Origin: Albula goreensis
Taxonomy: Eukaryota; Chordata; Actinopteri; Albuliformes; Albulidae
Direction: 5' to 3'
DNA: 64,000 nucleotides
Assembly: GCA_022829145.1 (NCBI GenBank)
Contig: CM040746.1
Span: 23,981,332 to 24,045,331, forward strand
Shown here piece by piece: positions 49,098 through 61,839 of the stretch (within the stretch, counting starts at the first letter, position 1; each line of letters begins with the position of its first letter). The notes under the pieces are model-generated. The model made no database searches. It saw only the letters and a list, made by a program, of their open reading frames with translations, and was not told where the DNA came from. The translations under genes were made by a program, and so were the position numbers.

Positions 49098-51439
49098 AGT
49101 TTTCTTAAAGTTATTAATAGCCTTCATGTATTACCCTTTCACTTTCCTTGCTGTGCAAAGTCTTCACTTATTATTTGTTACTTTTAAAAAAAAATCATAA
49201 ATTGAGATACACAATTTATGAATGTCAAATAATCTTTTTTGACTAAAGACTGCTTTTAACTGCCAAGCACAGTTATGAGTGAATAAAGATGGAGATTCCT
49301 TTTTGATAAAAGAATTAAAGAGAGCCCAAATGTGTGCAACAGAGAAATTAACACTGACTAGTGGGAGTAATGAAACAGTACCCCTAATCACATTGAGAAC
49401 GGAATTAGGGCCAGAGAGTTCACAATTTCTTAATTAGTTTGCCATATATGTGTAATTAATAATGATTTCTTAAATTCACTGAAGGCACAATTCCTTCTTT
49501 TTAAACTATCTAGTTTAAGGATGTCCTGAGGTAACACTGCATAATCAGCATATGTTAAGCCAAGAGGGAAGATTACACAGCTTCCTTCCTATATCCTTCA
49601 ATGCCAGGAACATGTGTACCTGTTGTATTGCACTGTGAAGGAAATGACTCAGGGGTTTAATTTATCTCAGTTTAAAGTAAGAGTTTTTGTAGTAGTTTCA
49701 GAAGAAGCAGCAGGGTATTGCAGACTGTTAAAACTATGCACAGAGCCATAAGGAATTTACAAAGAAGCACAGAATAACAACTATTTTAAAAAATCAATAA
49801 CACCACTTACTCAGTATAAGTACATTTAAAGCCATCACATACAGCGATGAACATGAGGATTAAGGAAAATCATAACAGGTGTTCTCTCAGTCACCCGGTC
49901 AATCAGAATGTTAGTACTAGCTTGTAACAACCCCATCCTTTTCATGAACCTATTTTCATGAATAAGAAGGAAGACAGCAGAAGAATAGCAGTAGACAGTA
50001 AGAAGAGTATGCTCTTGACTGCTCTGCCATGCTGTAATAGCATTGCTTATTAGATTCAGTGATAATGTTCACATATTTACTGCATGTCACCCTCCTGGGG
50101 CAGAAACATGCTGTTTCTCTTTTACATTTATAGATATTTGTATACCCACAAAGTGTATGCCAAGGCCCAGACACTGAAACTAACACAATTATAATTATAA
50201 AATACTACTTTCAAGAAATGTATTATGTTTTTATTTTCAAAAGTAAAGTTAAAGTGTTCCTGAATAGGAGACCATCGCTTCACTGGATTTCTACTCATTA
50301 ATATGGGGAAGTGCAAAGATATGCTTTCAGTTCAGTTTCATTCCCAAGTGATCCGATCCCATCTCCTCAGTGACACTACCTTCCATATACTGTTTCTAAA
50401 TCTGCTAATAAATAAATATTCCAGGATAGAGATTTGGAGATTGTTACCACTACAGCTCTAGAGAGCCCAGAGGTTATTGGAGTTTCACAGCCAAAGCACA
50501 CTGAATTTTATTGAGAAGCATACTGTGGGAAGTTTTTTTTTTGTTTTTTCTTCATGTTGCCTGGTTATTAAAATGGCAGCATAGCAGGTGAAATCCTTGT
50601 GAGTTCTTTAACAAAAAAGAAAATTTTGTTCATGAGACTAAATTTTATGAACATAATTATTTAGTATAGAAATGTATAACTTTATGTATACACCATCCAA
50701 AAATATTTGGAGCAACATAAATGAATTATATCACTACGTGTGCAGTAGAAATTCTGATCACAATTATTTCTAATTTACAATTTTTGTATTGAAGTAATTA
50801 CCTCCATTTTAAATGAACAGAAGAACATTGTCAGTTGTAACCTAATTACACATGAAAATTTCATTCATAATTTAAGAAAAATGCAATTGGGAGTGTAACT
50901 GATGTAACTGAACATAGGCCTGTCAAAATAAAGCCATATACATTAAATGATATTACATTAATTTAGCAGAAACCCTTATTCATGCACTTACAATGCAAGA
51001 ACATCATTTCATTACATTTAGCCTCAGTTTATACACTTTACTGTAACTAACTAGACTCAACATTCATTTACCATATAGATGTTTCATTTGTACCCCTAAT
51101 GCTTGTTTCATTTAAAATCATTATGTCCATATTTTATATGTCTGTACACAGCAGTGATAGCAATCCCATAAACTATAAAGAAGAATAGAAACCAGATGGG
51201 TAAATGGGCAAAGTTTATGCCAGATTGCAAGTATAATTGCCTAGAGATTTTACAAATTCCTATGGTGTCATGGTGCCTTCTGTTTGTTTTCACATAATTT
51301 TGTTTTATTTAATTTGATATTTAATTTGAATTTAATTGTTCACTCCTGTCCTCTCCTCTCAAAATCTGACAACCAAAAATCTAAGTTAACAAGGAGAGAA
51401 AAATATTTTATTTCCTGTAGAATTCACACTGTGGATGAT
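49098..51439. other. Intergenic DNA with one repeat fragment
   Basis: AT-rich unique sequence apart from the fragment at 50939-51030. T-rich tract at 50535-50552. No coding evidence. Confidence 0.55.
50939..51030. repeat. Fragment of a widespread teleost repeat
   Basis: 'tattacattaatttagcagaaac' followed by 'ccttattcatgcacttacaatgc' closely tracks the common fish phrase 'ttacattatttagcagacgctcttatccagagcgacttaca'. Only this core is recognisable; the rest has decayed. Confidence 0.4.
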
Positions 51440-51960
51440 TGAGAAATACCAGATCACACACCCCAATTATCCTCCCCTGCCCCCCGGGGCCTTCAGGAGT
51501 GCATCTTAATCGTCCATCACCATGGCATTCTGTGCTCTGCACGGACTGGGGCCCGGTCATAACTGTCCATCACGGCGGTGTCGCACACTTCTGCAGGCAC
51601 CACGCTCCTCAATCTCTTCAGAAAATGTCAGAAAGTTTCCCTTCCGATTCAACGTGGGGGTGTGCTGTGAGCATTAACAAACCTGCGCCGGCACGACACG
51701 CGGGGCCCAAATGAGCAGTGGGGCCTTGCCTGCACTGGACATGGGGCTGTCAAGCACGTCATGGTGTTATATTTAACCCCAGAGGGGTTGTATTAGAGTG
51801 ACGTGATTGTCACACCAGCAGAGCGAGCTGAAGGGCCACTTTTTGACATACCATTTTGAGTGCTCAGCCAAGCCCAGGGTTCCTTGCCTCATTCTGCTGT
51901 CATGCTGTTAAGCGGCAGAAAGTGCCCTCACATCACTGATGCATCATGACCTGTGAGGGT
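51440..51960. promoter_or_regulatory. GC-rich patch, candidate conserved element
   Basis: The highest local GC in the window, with CpG clusters around 51560-51710 ('cacggcggtgtcgcac', 'ctgcgccggcacgacacgcgg'). The 91-codon frame at 51439-51714 has no known domain and no coding-like flank. Possible explanations are a conserved enhancer, a distal CpG-rich promoter of a non-coding RNA, or an exon I cannot identify. Confidence 0.25.
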
Positions 51961-53353
51961 AGCAGGTTTAACACCTACACAGATTGGCACAGTGGATAAT
52001 GGTCTGAAAAGCAACTGGATTGCTCTGTCTTTAAGACAAGGCTCGGCTAGGATTTTCAACCTTAGTGACACCCAGCCATACTTTCACCCATTCAGAGAAC
52101 ACATACTTATTAGCTTATTTGTATAGACATTGCATGTAGGATCTACTTGGTCTTTGATGCATCTATATAAGTGAATGTCTTCTCATTGAATATATTGAGT
52201 ATCCACTGATATGCTACATTTGGTCACAAGCTAGCTAGTACTGGTCTGGACCAAGTGAAGTTCAATGGGTTAAATGGCATTGCTATTGAACTGCTCTTGG
52301 AAACAAAACTCTGTTCCAAAGAAATGTACAAAAATAATGGTTGCCTCCCTCTTTTTCCTAAATCTGCTCAGTCTTTAGTATATTCGAGGAAGAATAGTTG
52401 TCTCCACAAACCATGTCTCAACTGGAACTTCATCTTTATAATACTCAACATAAGGCAGAGGAAAATGAAGATGCAACACCAAAGCAGGACTCAATTACAT
52501 GCAATTTAATAAGTGTGGTGCTTTTTGTTTACAAAAATAGTTTAGTTGATTTTAAATAAGTTTATTAACTAGACAAGTATCCAATTGACAAATATTTCCC
52601 CTTTTAGGAAAAAGAAAAAAATCATTCAATACGGATTTCTGTAATATCATAATAAACTTAGACCTTGAGGATATGGATTGATTCCTGGATTGAGCAGGAC
52701 AGCGTAACACTATCCATCTCATGATCAGAGACATGTAGCAGCACCAGCACCTGCACAGAAGTTAGAGCTCAGGAGCTGCAGCTTTCAGCATCCTCCCAAA
52801 GCACAGGCTACGACTAATAGCAGACAGCAGTGTTCCTATACTCTGGTACAGCATTCACAAAAGTAACATGCCAATACAGATTGTGAGCCCCACCAATATG
52901 CAAGGGAGAGGACAGTAATCCTAAAGTCCTGGTCCTGTAATCTAACGAATTCCACTTTTCTCAGCAACTACCCACCTTCATTGTCAGTAGAAACTGAACC
53001 CGCCCTGTAGAATAGGCACAATCACATTTCATGGCTGGGCTATACCAACCTGTTTGAATGGTCATTATTACCTCACCTCCCAGGATAAACTTTCAGAAGT
53101 TAGGATGTAAGCAATGAAAAGTATATGTTTCAAAAGACCTAAGATTAACTGTGGCTCTTGAGTAATGACTTTAAATCTTGAGAGTACGTCAAATCTGTAA
53201 CACTTTCCCAATAACACACTATAGCAATGACCAGATGTCCGCAAAACAGAATGTTGCAAATAGAATAATACTTTTGATCCAAGCCTGGACATAAAATTAC
53301 TAATGGAGTATAATTCTTAACACTGAATAATTTTTGCTAATTATCACCATTAT
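51961..53353. other. Intergenic DNA, nothing recognised
   Basis: Unique sequence. A tRNA-like phrase at about 51985-52015 ('ggcacagtggataatgg') lacks a B box and is not called. Confidence 0.55.
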
Positions 53354-53640
53354 TGGCCCTATTTTCAAAGTCATTCATCAAAAATCGGAAATCAGTCATT
53401 ACCCGATTCTTGCAACACTTGATGGGAGCGGCGAACCCGCAAAACTATTTTCGGGAACACAAGGGTCCATGCACAACATGAGCAAATTTGTTGGGTCTGC
53501 CAGTGTAACCTCTAGTTCCTCACTCAACGCTACTCTGGCAGACACCACATAGATAAGATCACTGAGTTCCAGCAATTTATTGAGCTTGGTAAAAACCGGC
53601 AAGTAACAGCTCGTAAAATGGACAGTTACCTCTCTCCGGT
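53354..53640 (+). mobile_element. Harbinger-like element, internally altered copy C
   Basis: Its first part (53354-53468) aligns with the reverse complement of the outer end of copies A and B: 'ttcaaagtcattcat', 'caacacttgatgggag', 'cccgcaaaactattttcg'. Its last part (53587-53631) matches the opposite end of copy B (40571-40620). Order and orientation agree, but the middle is about 118 bp rather than about 310 bp and differs, so the Myb-like start is missing. This is the structure expected of a non-autonomous deletion derivative. Overlapping frames of 72 and 93 codons have no known domain. Confidence 0.5.
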
Positions 53641-53867
53641 GCTGTGACACACTCACCACCAGCAGAATGTGAAGGGGCATTATTCCTCTTTGTTTATATA
53701 TACATATCCTCAGTGATACAATAAAATGCTAAATACTGTCAGTACGACCCTTTTTATATTAAGTAACTTCAAACCACATGACTCATAAGAAAGAATGTAT
53801 AGTAACCACTGTTTGTAGAATGATATTTAACTCAGCTACATTAAATACAATTCCAAAAGAATGTAAC

Positions 53868-53912
53868 CTGGAAAAAACTGACAAATAACAGCTGGTAAAA
53901 TTGACAGTTATG
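53868..53912 (+). mobile_element. Harbinger-like element, terminal fragment D
   Basis: 'aaataacagctggtaaaatt' followed by 'gacagttat' is nearly identical to the reverse complement of 40571-40600 and similar to 53595-53631. It is about 240 bp beyond copy C and may be the end of a second, overlapping insertion. Confidence 0.5.
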
Positions 53913-54351
53913 CAGTGTCCTGCCTGCACAGATCATGCCTCCAAAACAAAAACCAATTCATTTGCATTGTTCAACACAGAGACAGTGTTCTTCCCCTTGT
54001 GGATGCATATGTTGATTTCTGCACACAGCTTCAAAGCTTCATACTTTTGTAGTACATGCTGAAAACTCTAATTAAATCCATTCAAATCACATACTCCCAA
54101 ATAAGTGTACATATTATCTCACTTTCACTTGCAGTTTGATTTAATTCCCAGATTTAATTATCCTTCCGTACCTATGAAATTGCATGGGAAAAAATAGATT
54201 CATGAAAAAATGTCACTAGCATCAATCTACATTTTATCATTTATTTTGCATAATACGAACAAAATTTCAAAAGCCACTGTATGTGTCTCAAGGTGTACCT
54301 TAACCCATGTGAAAAAAAGGATGATTCTTGGGAATAATTAATATCAGCCTT

Positions 54352-54376
54352 TTTATTATTATTATTATTACTACTA
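54352..54376. repeat. (ATT)n microsatellite, short
   Basis: About six ATT units followed by 'ctacta'. Confidence 0.92.
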
Positions 54377-56094
54377 ATTCAGTACATAGATGAAAGATGG
54401 CCATTTTATGGAGGCACACTTTTCAGGGTAACAAAATAAAAGAAAATACCTATTTCCATAATTAATGTGTTACAAATAGAACAAAGTAAGGTGAAAACAA
54501 GCAGCAATGTTAATCCAGGTATCATTAGAGCCAGATTTCTTCACCTTTAGAATAATAAGGACCTGGAGAACAGACGTTGCCAATAGTGTGAGCCCATGCA
54601 GAAGAACAACGGGAGGGGAAACTGCATCCTGGAGATCTGAAATGGAACATTACTGCAAAAATGAATTATAAGAAACAAAATCATAACCTGGGTTCCTGTA
54701 AAACACAGCAGGGTGGCTGCCCCAAGGCATGGACCACAGGAAATACAAAAAGAAAAGCCTCGAAAAGAAAGACACAAAACAGATAGAATGAGAAATGACA
54801 TAATAAAGAGGTTCTATTAAAAAGCCATCTGAACGTTAATAAAAGTAATGATTTGATTATAGCGTCCTGTCCTGAACCCAGAGGCACAGGTTAAAGTGGT
54901 TTTATTTTCATGCTCTTCCATCAAAGAGAAAATGAAAAAAGAAAAAAATCATGGTGATGGAAAAAAAACAATAGAAGCATCCCCCCACCCCCACCCCCTG
55001 CCAACTGTTAATGGGATTTTCCTCTACTGCTGCTGTAGCTGAGGCAAAACTATTATTTGTACTTGGGAGCAGTGTCAGAGAGTGCATCCAACATAGAGCC
55101 AAGTTTCTCACATTTGTTCCTCCCTGTACTTTTACTTGTTGCTTGGAAATTGGAGTGGCGAATAACGGGTGAATAATGGTTGACTGCCATGTGGAAGTCC
55201 AGGGAGCCATTACTTACACAGCCCTGAGAGGAGAGGATGGAGAGGGGAAGAGTGCAAGGGGAACAGAGAGGCTTAGAAAGACACAGAGAAAGAGGCTACT
55301 GAATAGGAAGAATGCAAAATCAGGAATAATAGACAAGTGTGATGTATGTGTGAAGTGTGCTACTCTACAATGCTGCATCTGATGAACAGAAATCGCTCAA
55401 TGTTCAAGAGGAGGCTGCAGTTGGGGGTGGCCTCTGACTGGCTTGTGCAGTTGCATGATGGGAAATAGTATTTATTTTTTATTGCCCATTTGATGGGGAG
55501 GAAGAAGTGGAAGGATTCCAACACCAATAGAAGATAACACAAAGATGGGGTTCACTTCAGAGAAAGGAAAATGGGGAAGCATTATATATGTATAGATCAC
55601 TTAAGATTCTGATATTGCCATGAGACAGTTTTTCTTTTGTTACTTCTTGTCTTGTAGAGAGTTCACTGCAAGAGGAGTGTAAGCTTCAAAGACTCTCAAG
55701 CCTATAATGTGTTAACGTTACCATTGGACAACAGGACAAATGGAAGATTGTTTTTGTTCCATATCACTCATATTTGTTTTGTCATATATGTGTTTGCTGC
55801 AGAGTTATTCATTGTCACTGTATTGCCAGTGACTATGGGTAACATGATAGACCTGAGGTGAAAGTTTACCTGTGTTCAATCACCCTTCGGTTTAGCTCTG
55901 AGTCATAGTTCAGTATTCATCAACTGAAGATTCCCACCCCCTCTCTCATACTGAGCACAGACCACCTAATTCCCCATCAATTTCTTTGCTACTTTCTCAT
56001 ATTCATATTCATTATTAAAGGAGATTATTGGGCAAACTGAAATGCAAAATCAGTACAAAGATGAATTGCTGTTTAAAAATTACTAAAAATGCTT

Positions 56095-56295
56095 ATGTGT
56101 GTTTATATGCTTGTCTGTGAATGTTTGAGTTAAATATTCACATAAATGTGTGTGAATATTTGTGTGTGTGTATGTGCATGTGTGTGCACGTGGATGTGAG
56201 CATATGTGAGTGTGTATGCATATGTATGTGTGTATGTGCATGAGTGTGCATTGGTGTACATGTACTTGTAAAAGTGTGGCCATGTATGTGTGTAT
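56095..56295. repeat. Imperfect (GT)n-rich region
   Basis: Runs of GT broken by 'cat', 'cac' and 'gag' variants. The His-Thr-rich minus-strand frames here are repeat artefacts. Confidence 0.9.
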
Positions 56296-59200
56296 CCTGG
56301 TCCTCCTCTGTGTTTATGCTCAGGGCTTTTTCAGCCTTATGCTGTGTGTTTACAGTATAATCTGTTTTTCCACCCACACTTGACACGCAGTGTGGACTGA
56401 ATATAAAAAAGCCATACCATTCAGTATACAGTGCCACAACACAGAATATGTTGTGTTTTAAAGACAATGCGTGTCAGTGTGTCATGTCAGTGTGACTTAA
56501 CCTATACTTCCTGGAGAAACAACTGAAACACATTACAGCCTAATAAAAAATGTATCATAAGTACTGAATTTACCAAATATGTTATGTGATGAAATGGTAA
56601 TTCGGGTATTATTTACTGTGAATTTTAATGGAATGTAATGCATGAATATTGACTTCTGCCCACAACAGTAAAATTAAAAATGCATGATTAATTTGGCACC
56701 TGAAAGTGATTGCAATGCTTTCTTTTTTTGGATCTCATTGGCTAACAACTTTTAATGTTTCTTGTGTCACAGCATGTATGCTGTGGCAGACAAGAATCTC
56801 CCCCTGCTAAGATTAATCGAGGATGCACTGCAGAACCTGCAGAGGTAGCTGTGTTGACTTTGTAAAAGATGAATTAAGCTGGTGATCAATATAATGATTT
56901 ATTAAATAAACAACTCAAGTCATTTGTCAGAGTGGAAGACTTAACATTAAAACACATCCTCTAAAAAGTATATATTGTTACTGCAGTCCTTTAGAAGTTT
57001 TTATATTTTTAGTATTTATGTCAAGTGCTCAGTTTCAGCATGCATTCATTGACTTAGTGTTTTTAAAAGGTCATTTAATCCACTACAGATGTCCACTTGT
57101 GATAATAAGATGATGGTTGATACTGGTTGGTCATAGGTTGATACTGCAGAATGTTACCTGGCAACAATTTTGGTGCTCTGAAAATACATACAGTGCATAC
57201 ATACAACAGTCATCCTCTGTCGATAAATGCAAAAGTGAGTCATCTTCAATGCAGATATATCTGATAGAGATTGTCTTCACTACAGACCCATCTGAAACAA
57301 AACAATTTTCAATACAGACCACAGTTCCACCTCTGAATGAAATCTGGCCATAATGCATGTTTAAAAAGAAATGTTAACTTTACAGGTAGCAGGGCTTACT
57401 TGCATTGAAACAAGTGAAATGATGGGCTACTAACTGAAGTTTTATGGTACAAGTCTATGATGCACCTCTTTGCCACACCCAATCTTGTTTGATAACCTCT
57501 CCATGCTGGGGAGTGGGAGTCGTAATCGGCAATACAATGCACTTTGGAGCTTGTAAACAGATATTTGGTTATTACAAATTCCCATAACTAATTACAGGTG
57601 TGGCCGGAGGCTTGGCAGTGCCTGCCTGAGCCAGCATTGCCCATCAAAATTGGCACAACGCCAGCTGCCTTCAGCACCACAGCACCCCGGACAGCAATGC
57701 CACCAGTGCTTCAGGACCACAGGAAGCAGCTACCGATTGATTAATGAAGTCTGTATGAAGACTGCAGACACCGAAGCTGTGGCCGCTCACATTTAGAGCC
57801 TGGAGCAGCTTAAAAGCACCCAGCACCACTGTCCAGGGTAGTCTCGTCTTTGTAAAGATGTGCCACCACTAACTGTGTTTTGAGATTTCCTCACAGATTC
57901 CACCTGACTGTGAGAAGCGGTGTCACACAGGTCATTTGTATCTCACTATTTATGGTAAAACATTGAGATTCTGTAGATATTTGGACTACAATGAACAAAA
58001 TAACCGTAAAATATGCAGAGGCCTCAAATCATTAAAAGCAACTCTACAGTCGTCTATTTCAATTGAGGGTTTAAACAAAAACTTGCTAGCATTAGCCTAC
58101 ATTTTCACTTTTAAAAAATCCATAAAGTCACAAGTAGTCATGGGAAAATATACAGTATGTCTGGTGTCTATAGGTCATCAGTTAAAGATGTGTATATGTT
58201 TCTCTTGATTAATTCCCTGGCACATTGTTTTGCCAACATATTGCAGACACAGAACAACAGGCACAGTTATCTCGTTTATGTGTTTGTAGGTCATGGCTGA
58301 CCTCAATTAGCATTTTAAAAGTACAATTGTTTTTTTCTGTAAAACATGCAGTTCTAATCATTATGTAAATTCCTTGTGATATTAGGGCAAAATGCGGTTT
58401 GGTGTTTGATAGTAAATATCTTGCTTGATTACATGAAGCATTATTTTCTAATAAGGCTGAGTAATGAAACGTCAGTTTAAAGAGGGTGAATTTTCAGCAC
58501 TGTGAGTCCTAAATTGCAGATGAATATTATCAAAGCTTTGAGGACTCTCCTGTAAGCATGCTTTTTGGAGATTATTTATACATCAGCTGGAGGAGCTAAT
58601 ATCTGTAAATCAGATTTGCCACTGTTAGGGAAAGAGCAGGTGGCAAGCACGCAGCACTGTGTATGTGCATACACTGTGGTGGTGACTATATTGTGAGATT
58701 TTCAGGCTCACAGTAACTGCAAAACTTAAGTTTCTGCTCTTTGATACTAAACTGATTCTAATCTCCCTCACATTGCCTTTAGAAAATATACTCAGAAAAG
58801 ACCTTTAAAAGAGCACATGAATTTTATTCAAAATGTTTCAATAACTAAGCCAGTCCTGGTGACCTTTCGTTCTGCAAACATTATTTTAAAAGGCCGACAG
58901 CAGAATGGCATTCAGCTACAGTATGACCTCCCGAGCTTATTATAATTGTTTTTTCATCCAAGAGAACAAAAGAGAGAGAGGAGAGTGGGGAGGGGAATCA
59001 ATGTTTGCTGGATAAAAAATATATTCTTTTGCCGTTGAGAGCTAGTTCTGCACAAAGGTCAGAGATAGCCATCCACAGCTCAGTGTTGGACCCAGAGAGA
59101 TAACTGTCCACAGTGCAGGCCTGAATTCCAAGTCATTTCCCCTTTACTGTTGTCAGTCCGCACTGATCTCTTCCTGTTGTGTCACAGAGTGAGGTCACAT

Positions 59201-59989
59201 GGGAGAGGAAGGAGAAATGGAGGGAGGAATACACAAAAGCATTCATGCTGAGGTGAGCTTCACGTCCAGGAGTCAGTAATCCAGTACAATCAAATGCAAG
59301 ACCACATACATTGCAAGGCAAACAGTCGGTTGAACAAATGTCTTAATCATTGTATTTTTGTATGTTCTGTATTGTTACAGGACACTCAATGTACACCAAC
59401 AAATGGAATTTAAAAAAAATTACAAAAAGCAGAAGCACCCTGGGACTCTACCAGTTAAAACAGTTACCACAATGTTTGACCCTACAGTTATGGTGACATA
59501 CAATATTTCATGTAACCCAGCTTGTACTGGGGGTGTACAAAAAGCAGCAAATGTGGGAGTTTGCAGAATGATAGTAACAAGAACACTGCCATTTACTATA
59601 ATGTAGCAATATTGCAATGGAGTATATTGATATTTACAAGCTCAGGGCATGTGGTAAGATCAATGGATTCTAATGTATAAGATGACTCATACTGTGCGGG
59701 TGTTGACCAGATAAGCTGGTGTTCAAATGATTGATTTGACAGGCACAGGATGAGAGCGCAAACATTTATTCTCCACACAAAGAACAGCCTGTGGGCTTAA
59801 CTGGAGTTCAGAGTTGGAAGTTCCATATCTAGAAAAAAACACAATTTCATTCCAATTCTTTATTTAATATTATAACAGCAAAAGCCTAGTTAGCAGTGGA
59901 CATTAAGCGCATTTTAAAGGTGTGTAATGAGGTGTTCTACCTGCCTGTTGGAGAGTCTCTCATGGGACACAAGGCCTGACTCCAGCTTT
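56296..59989. other. Intergenic DNA, no gene
   Basis: Unique sequence. Two sub-blocks (57590-57840 and 58850-59060) have conserved-element texture. The 82-codon frame at 59358-59606 and 90-codon frame at 57936-58208 carry no recognised domain. Confidence 0.5.
57590..57840. promoter_or_regulatory. Candidate conserved non-coding element
   Basis: A GC-balanced block inside AT-rich DNA, with 'actaattacaggtg' at one end, a run of CAGCAC/CACCA words in the middle and 'accgattgattaatgaag' near the end, which are homeodomain/PBX-type words. No frame of note. Inference only. Confidence 0.22.
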
Positions 59990-60240
59990 TATTAAGCTCG
60001 AATCAAGGCAAAAGCCAGGCTGCTAACTCGTTGTATAATGAGAAGTCTCATTATCCTGGAATAATCATTCCTCCATTGTATTGCCTTTTGAAAGCAGACA
60101 CATATTTCCCTTGTGCCATAACCTCATATTTTGCCATCATGATTAAAAACTTCTCTTTGCTGGGCCTGACTGACCATCTCAAGCTATGATTAAAAGCTCA
60201 TTTGAATTCAGGAAGGTTCAACCAGCTCCCCAGGTTTGTT
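59990..60240. promoter_or_regulatory. Candidate conserved non-coding element with homeodomain-type palindrome
   Basis: Several ATTA/TAAT cores occur, including the perfect 9-bp-arm palindrome ataatgaga-ag-tctcattat (60035-60054), plus 'ggaataatcattcctcc' and 'gctatgattaaaagc'. Paired TAAT sites facing each other are typical of dimer-binding homeodomain or paired-class factors. The palindrome is seen; function is inferred. Confidence 0.28.
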
Positions 60241-61839
60241 TGAACATGTGAAATGCAACATTTCTATCCCTTATTGTGCCACATTAACTGCAGCAATACA
60301 GTCCAAATTATTAGGAGAAGCCATGGTCCTTGCAAATAGTTTACTACCAGGAGCGCAGAATAATTCTATCGATTCTCATAGGCAGAGATGCTCATGTTCA
60401 TGTTTTTCCGGGTACCACATAGGAAAACCCCATAATAATATTTAGAGGGGGTCTGTGATAAGGTTGCACACACGTGCTGGTCACGTGGTGCAAACTTTAC
60501 ATGCACGTCTCTCAACATCTTCCTTTTGGCTTTAATTTCTGTCTTCTTCCCAACAGTGTCATTGGCAGACTGTCAATCTATTCAGCTTGGTCAATGTCTG
60601 ACTTTGCTATTCTGTTACTGAAGACTGGTCTGAACACATCTTTGTCTTTCACATAGTTTGTGTCACTGTATTGCATTAAGATGGTCAATCACCTTTGGTT
60701 GATGTGCATATATCAAACCCCTCGATGATAATGAATTTTGAGGGTTAACTATTTGTTATATTGTAAACTTTCATCCAAAACATATTTTACCTGTGAAATT
60801 ACATGTAAAATACTGTTACATTATAAATTGTCGAGAACTGATGAACAGCTACCATCACTTAACTTCTTTTGATTCTACCTGCTGAAGAAGATGTAATTGC
60901 GAATCTCTTCTAAGGACAGCTGAAGTATCAAGGTGATTTCTGTGCTAATTGAAGGATGAGTACCTTACATAAGCAGAAGATGAGAATATGTACTCATGGT
61001 GCTTGAAGTTCACAGGCAGCAAAAACCATATTCAGCGCTGAATGTTTCTTCTTTTTGAACTATAAAATACAAGTAAATGTCTGAATTCACTGTGATGGTG
61101 TTCACCTCAGCCTGTCTAATTTTTCTAATGATTTTCCCCACTGCTTTTAGTACAATGCGGACTTTGGGTAAGGAGAGGGCTACAGTACATACAAATATTT
61201 GATTGTTTTTACTTCAGGTGTAAATGTTACATATTGACATCATGTTTATTCAGATGTTGCCTCATTTTTCACAGTCACAGTCAGTGCATTGCCTGGCCCC
61301 CTTTAGGGCTGGGCTGTGTTGTTTTTTTGGCTCTAAACTATGAGCAAGGCCTTGTGTTGAGAACAGAGATGGTCCTCCCAGGTGAAATTTAAAGCAATAA
61401 TACTCAAGGAACTTGGTTAGACAAGCAAACTCACCCTCCAAGGAAGCAGAGTAAATCTAATATTTGGAGGCTCAATATCCACCAACAATTACATCATTAG
61501 TATTCATTACTGTTTCTTCCAAACACCTCCAAGCTAGAGAGAGATGAGCACAATTTCAACTGGTCAATAACACAGTAAACATTTTCTCTGCAATTTTTTT
61601 CTTTTTTTTCGTAAATACATTTCTACCAGCAGTCATACTACCATTGAAGTTGTTGCTTTTTAAATCATACATTGTGCAGTTGTACCATGTTTGAGCATGA
61701 TAATGATAAAGGTAAAAGTACATATAATCAAATACATAAAATCAATACAGGCATAGTTCATGTAATATGCATGTGTAATTATAGGTCTTTGAGGAAACAT
61801 GGCCAGACATAGTCACTTAATGTTCATTATAATCCCAGT
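60241..61839. other. Intergenic DNA, nothing recognised
   Basis: AT-rich unique sequence with a T-rich tract near 61590-61612. No gene or repeat recognised. Confidence 0.6.

Larger units (their letters stand above)
53641..56094. other. Intergenic DNA, no gene
   Basis: Apart from fragment D it holds an ATT array (54352-54376) and a C-run cluster at 54981-54999 (C6-A-C5-A-C5). Frames on the minus strand at 54547-55210 are unrecognised and follow A-rich plus-strand sequence. Confidence 0.5.

Noticed and set aside
48814-49200. 128-codon plus-strand Cys/Val-rich frame
   Set aside because: Produced by the GT microsatellite; no stop codon can occur in pure GT.
51985-52060. tRNA-like 'ggcacagtggataatgg'
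   Set aside because: Only an A-box resemblance; no B box or retroposon tail.
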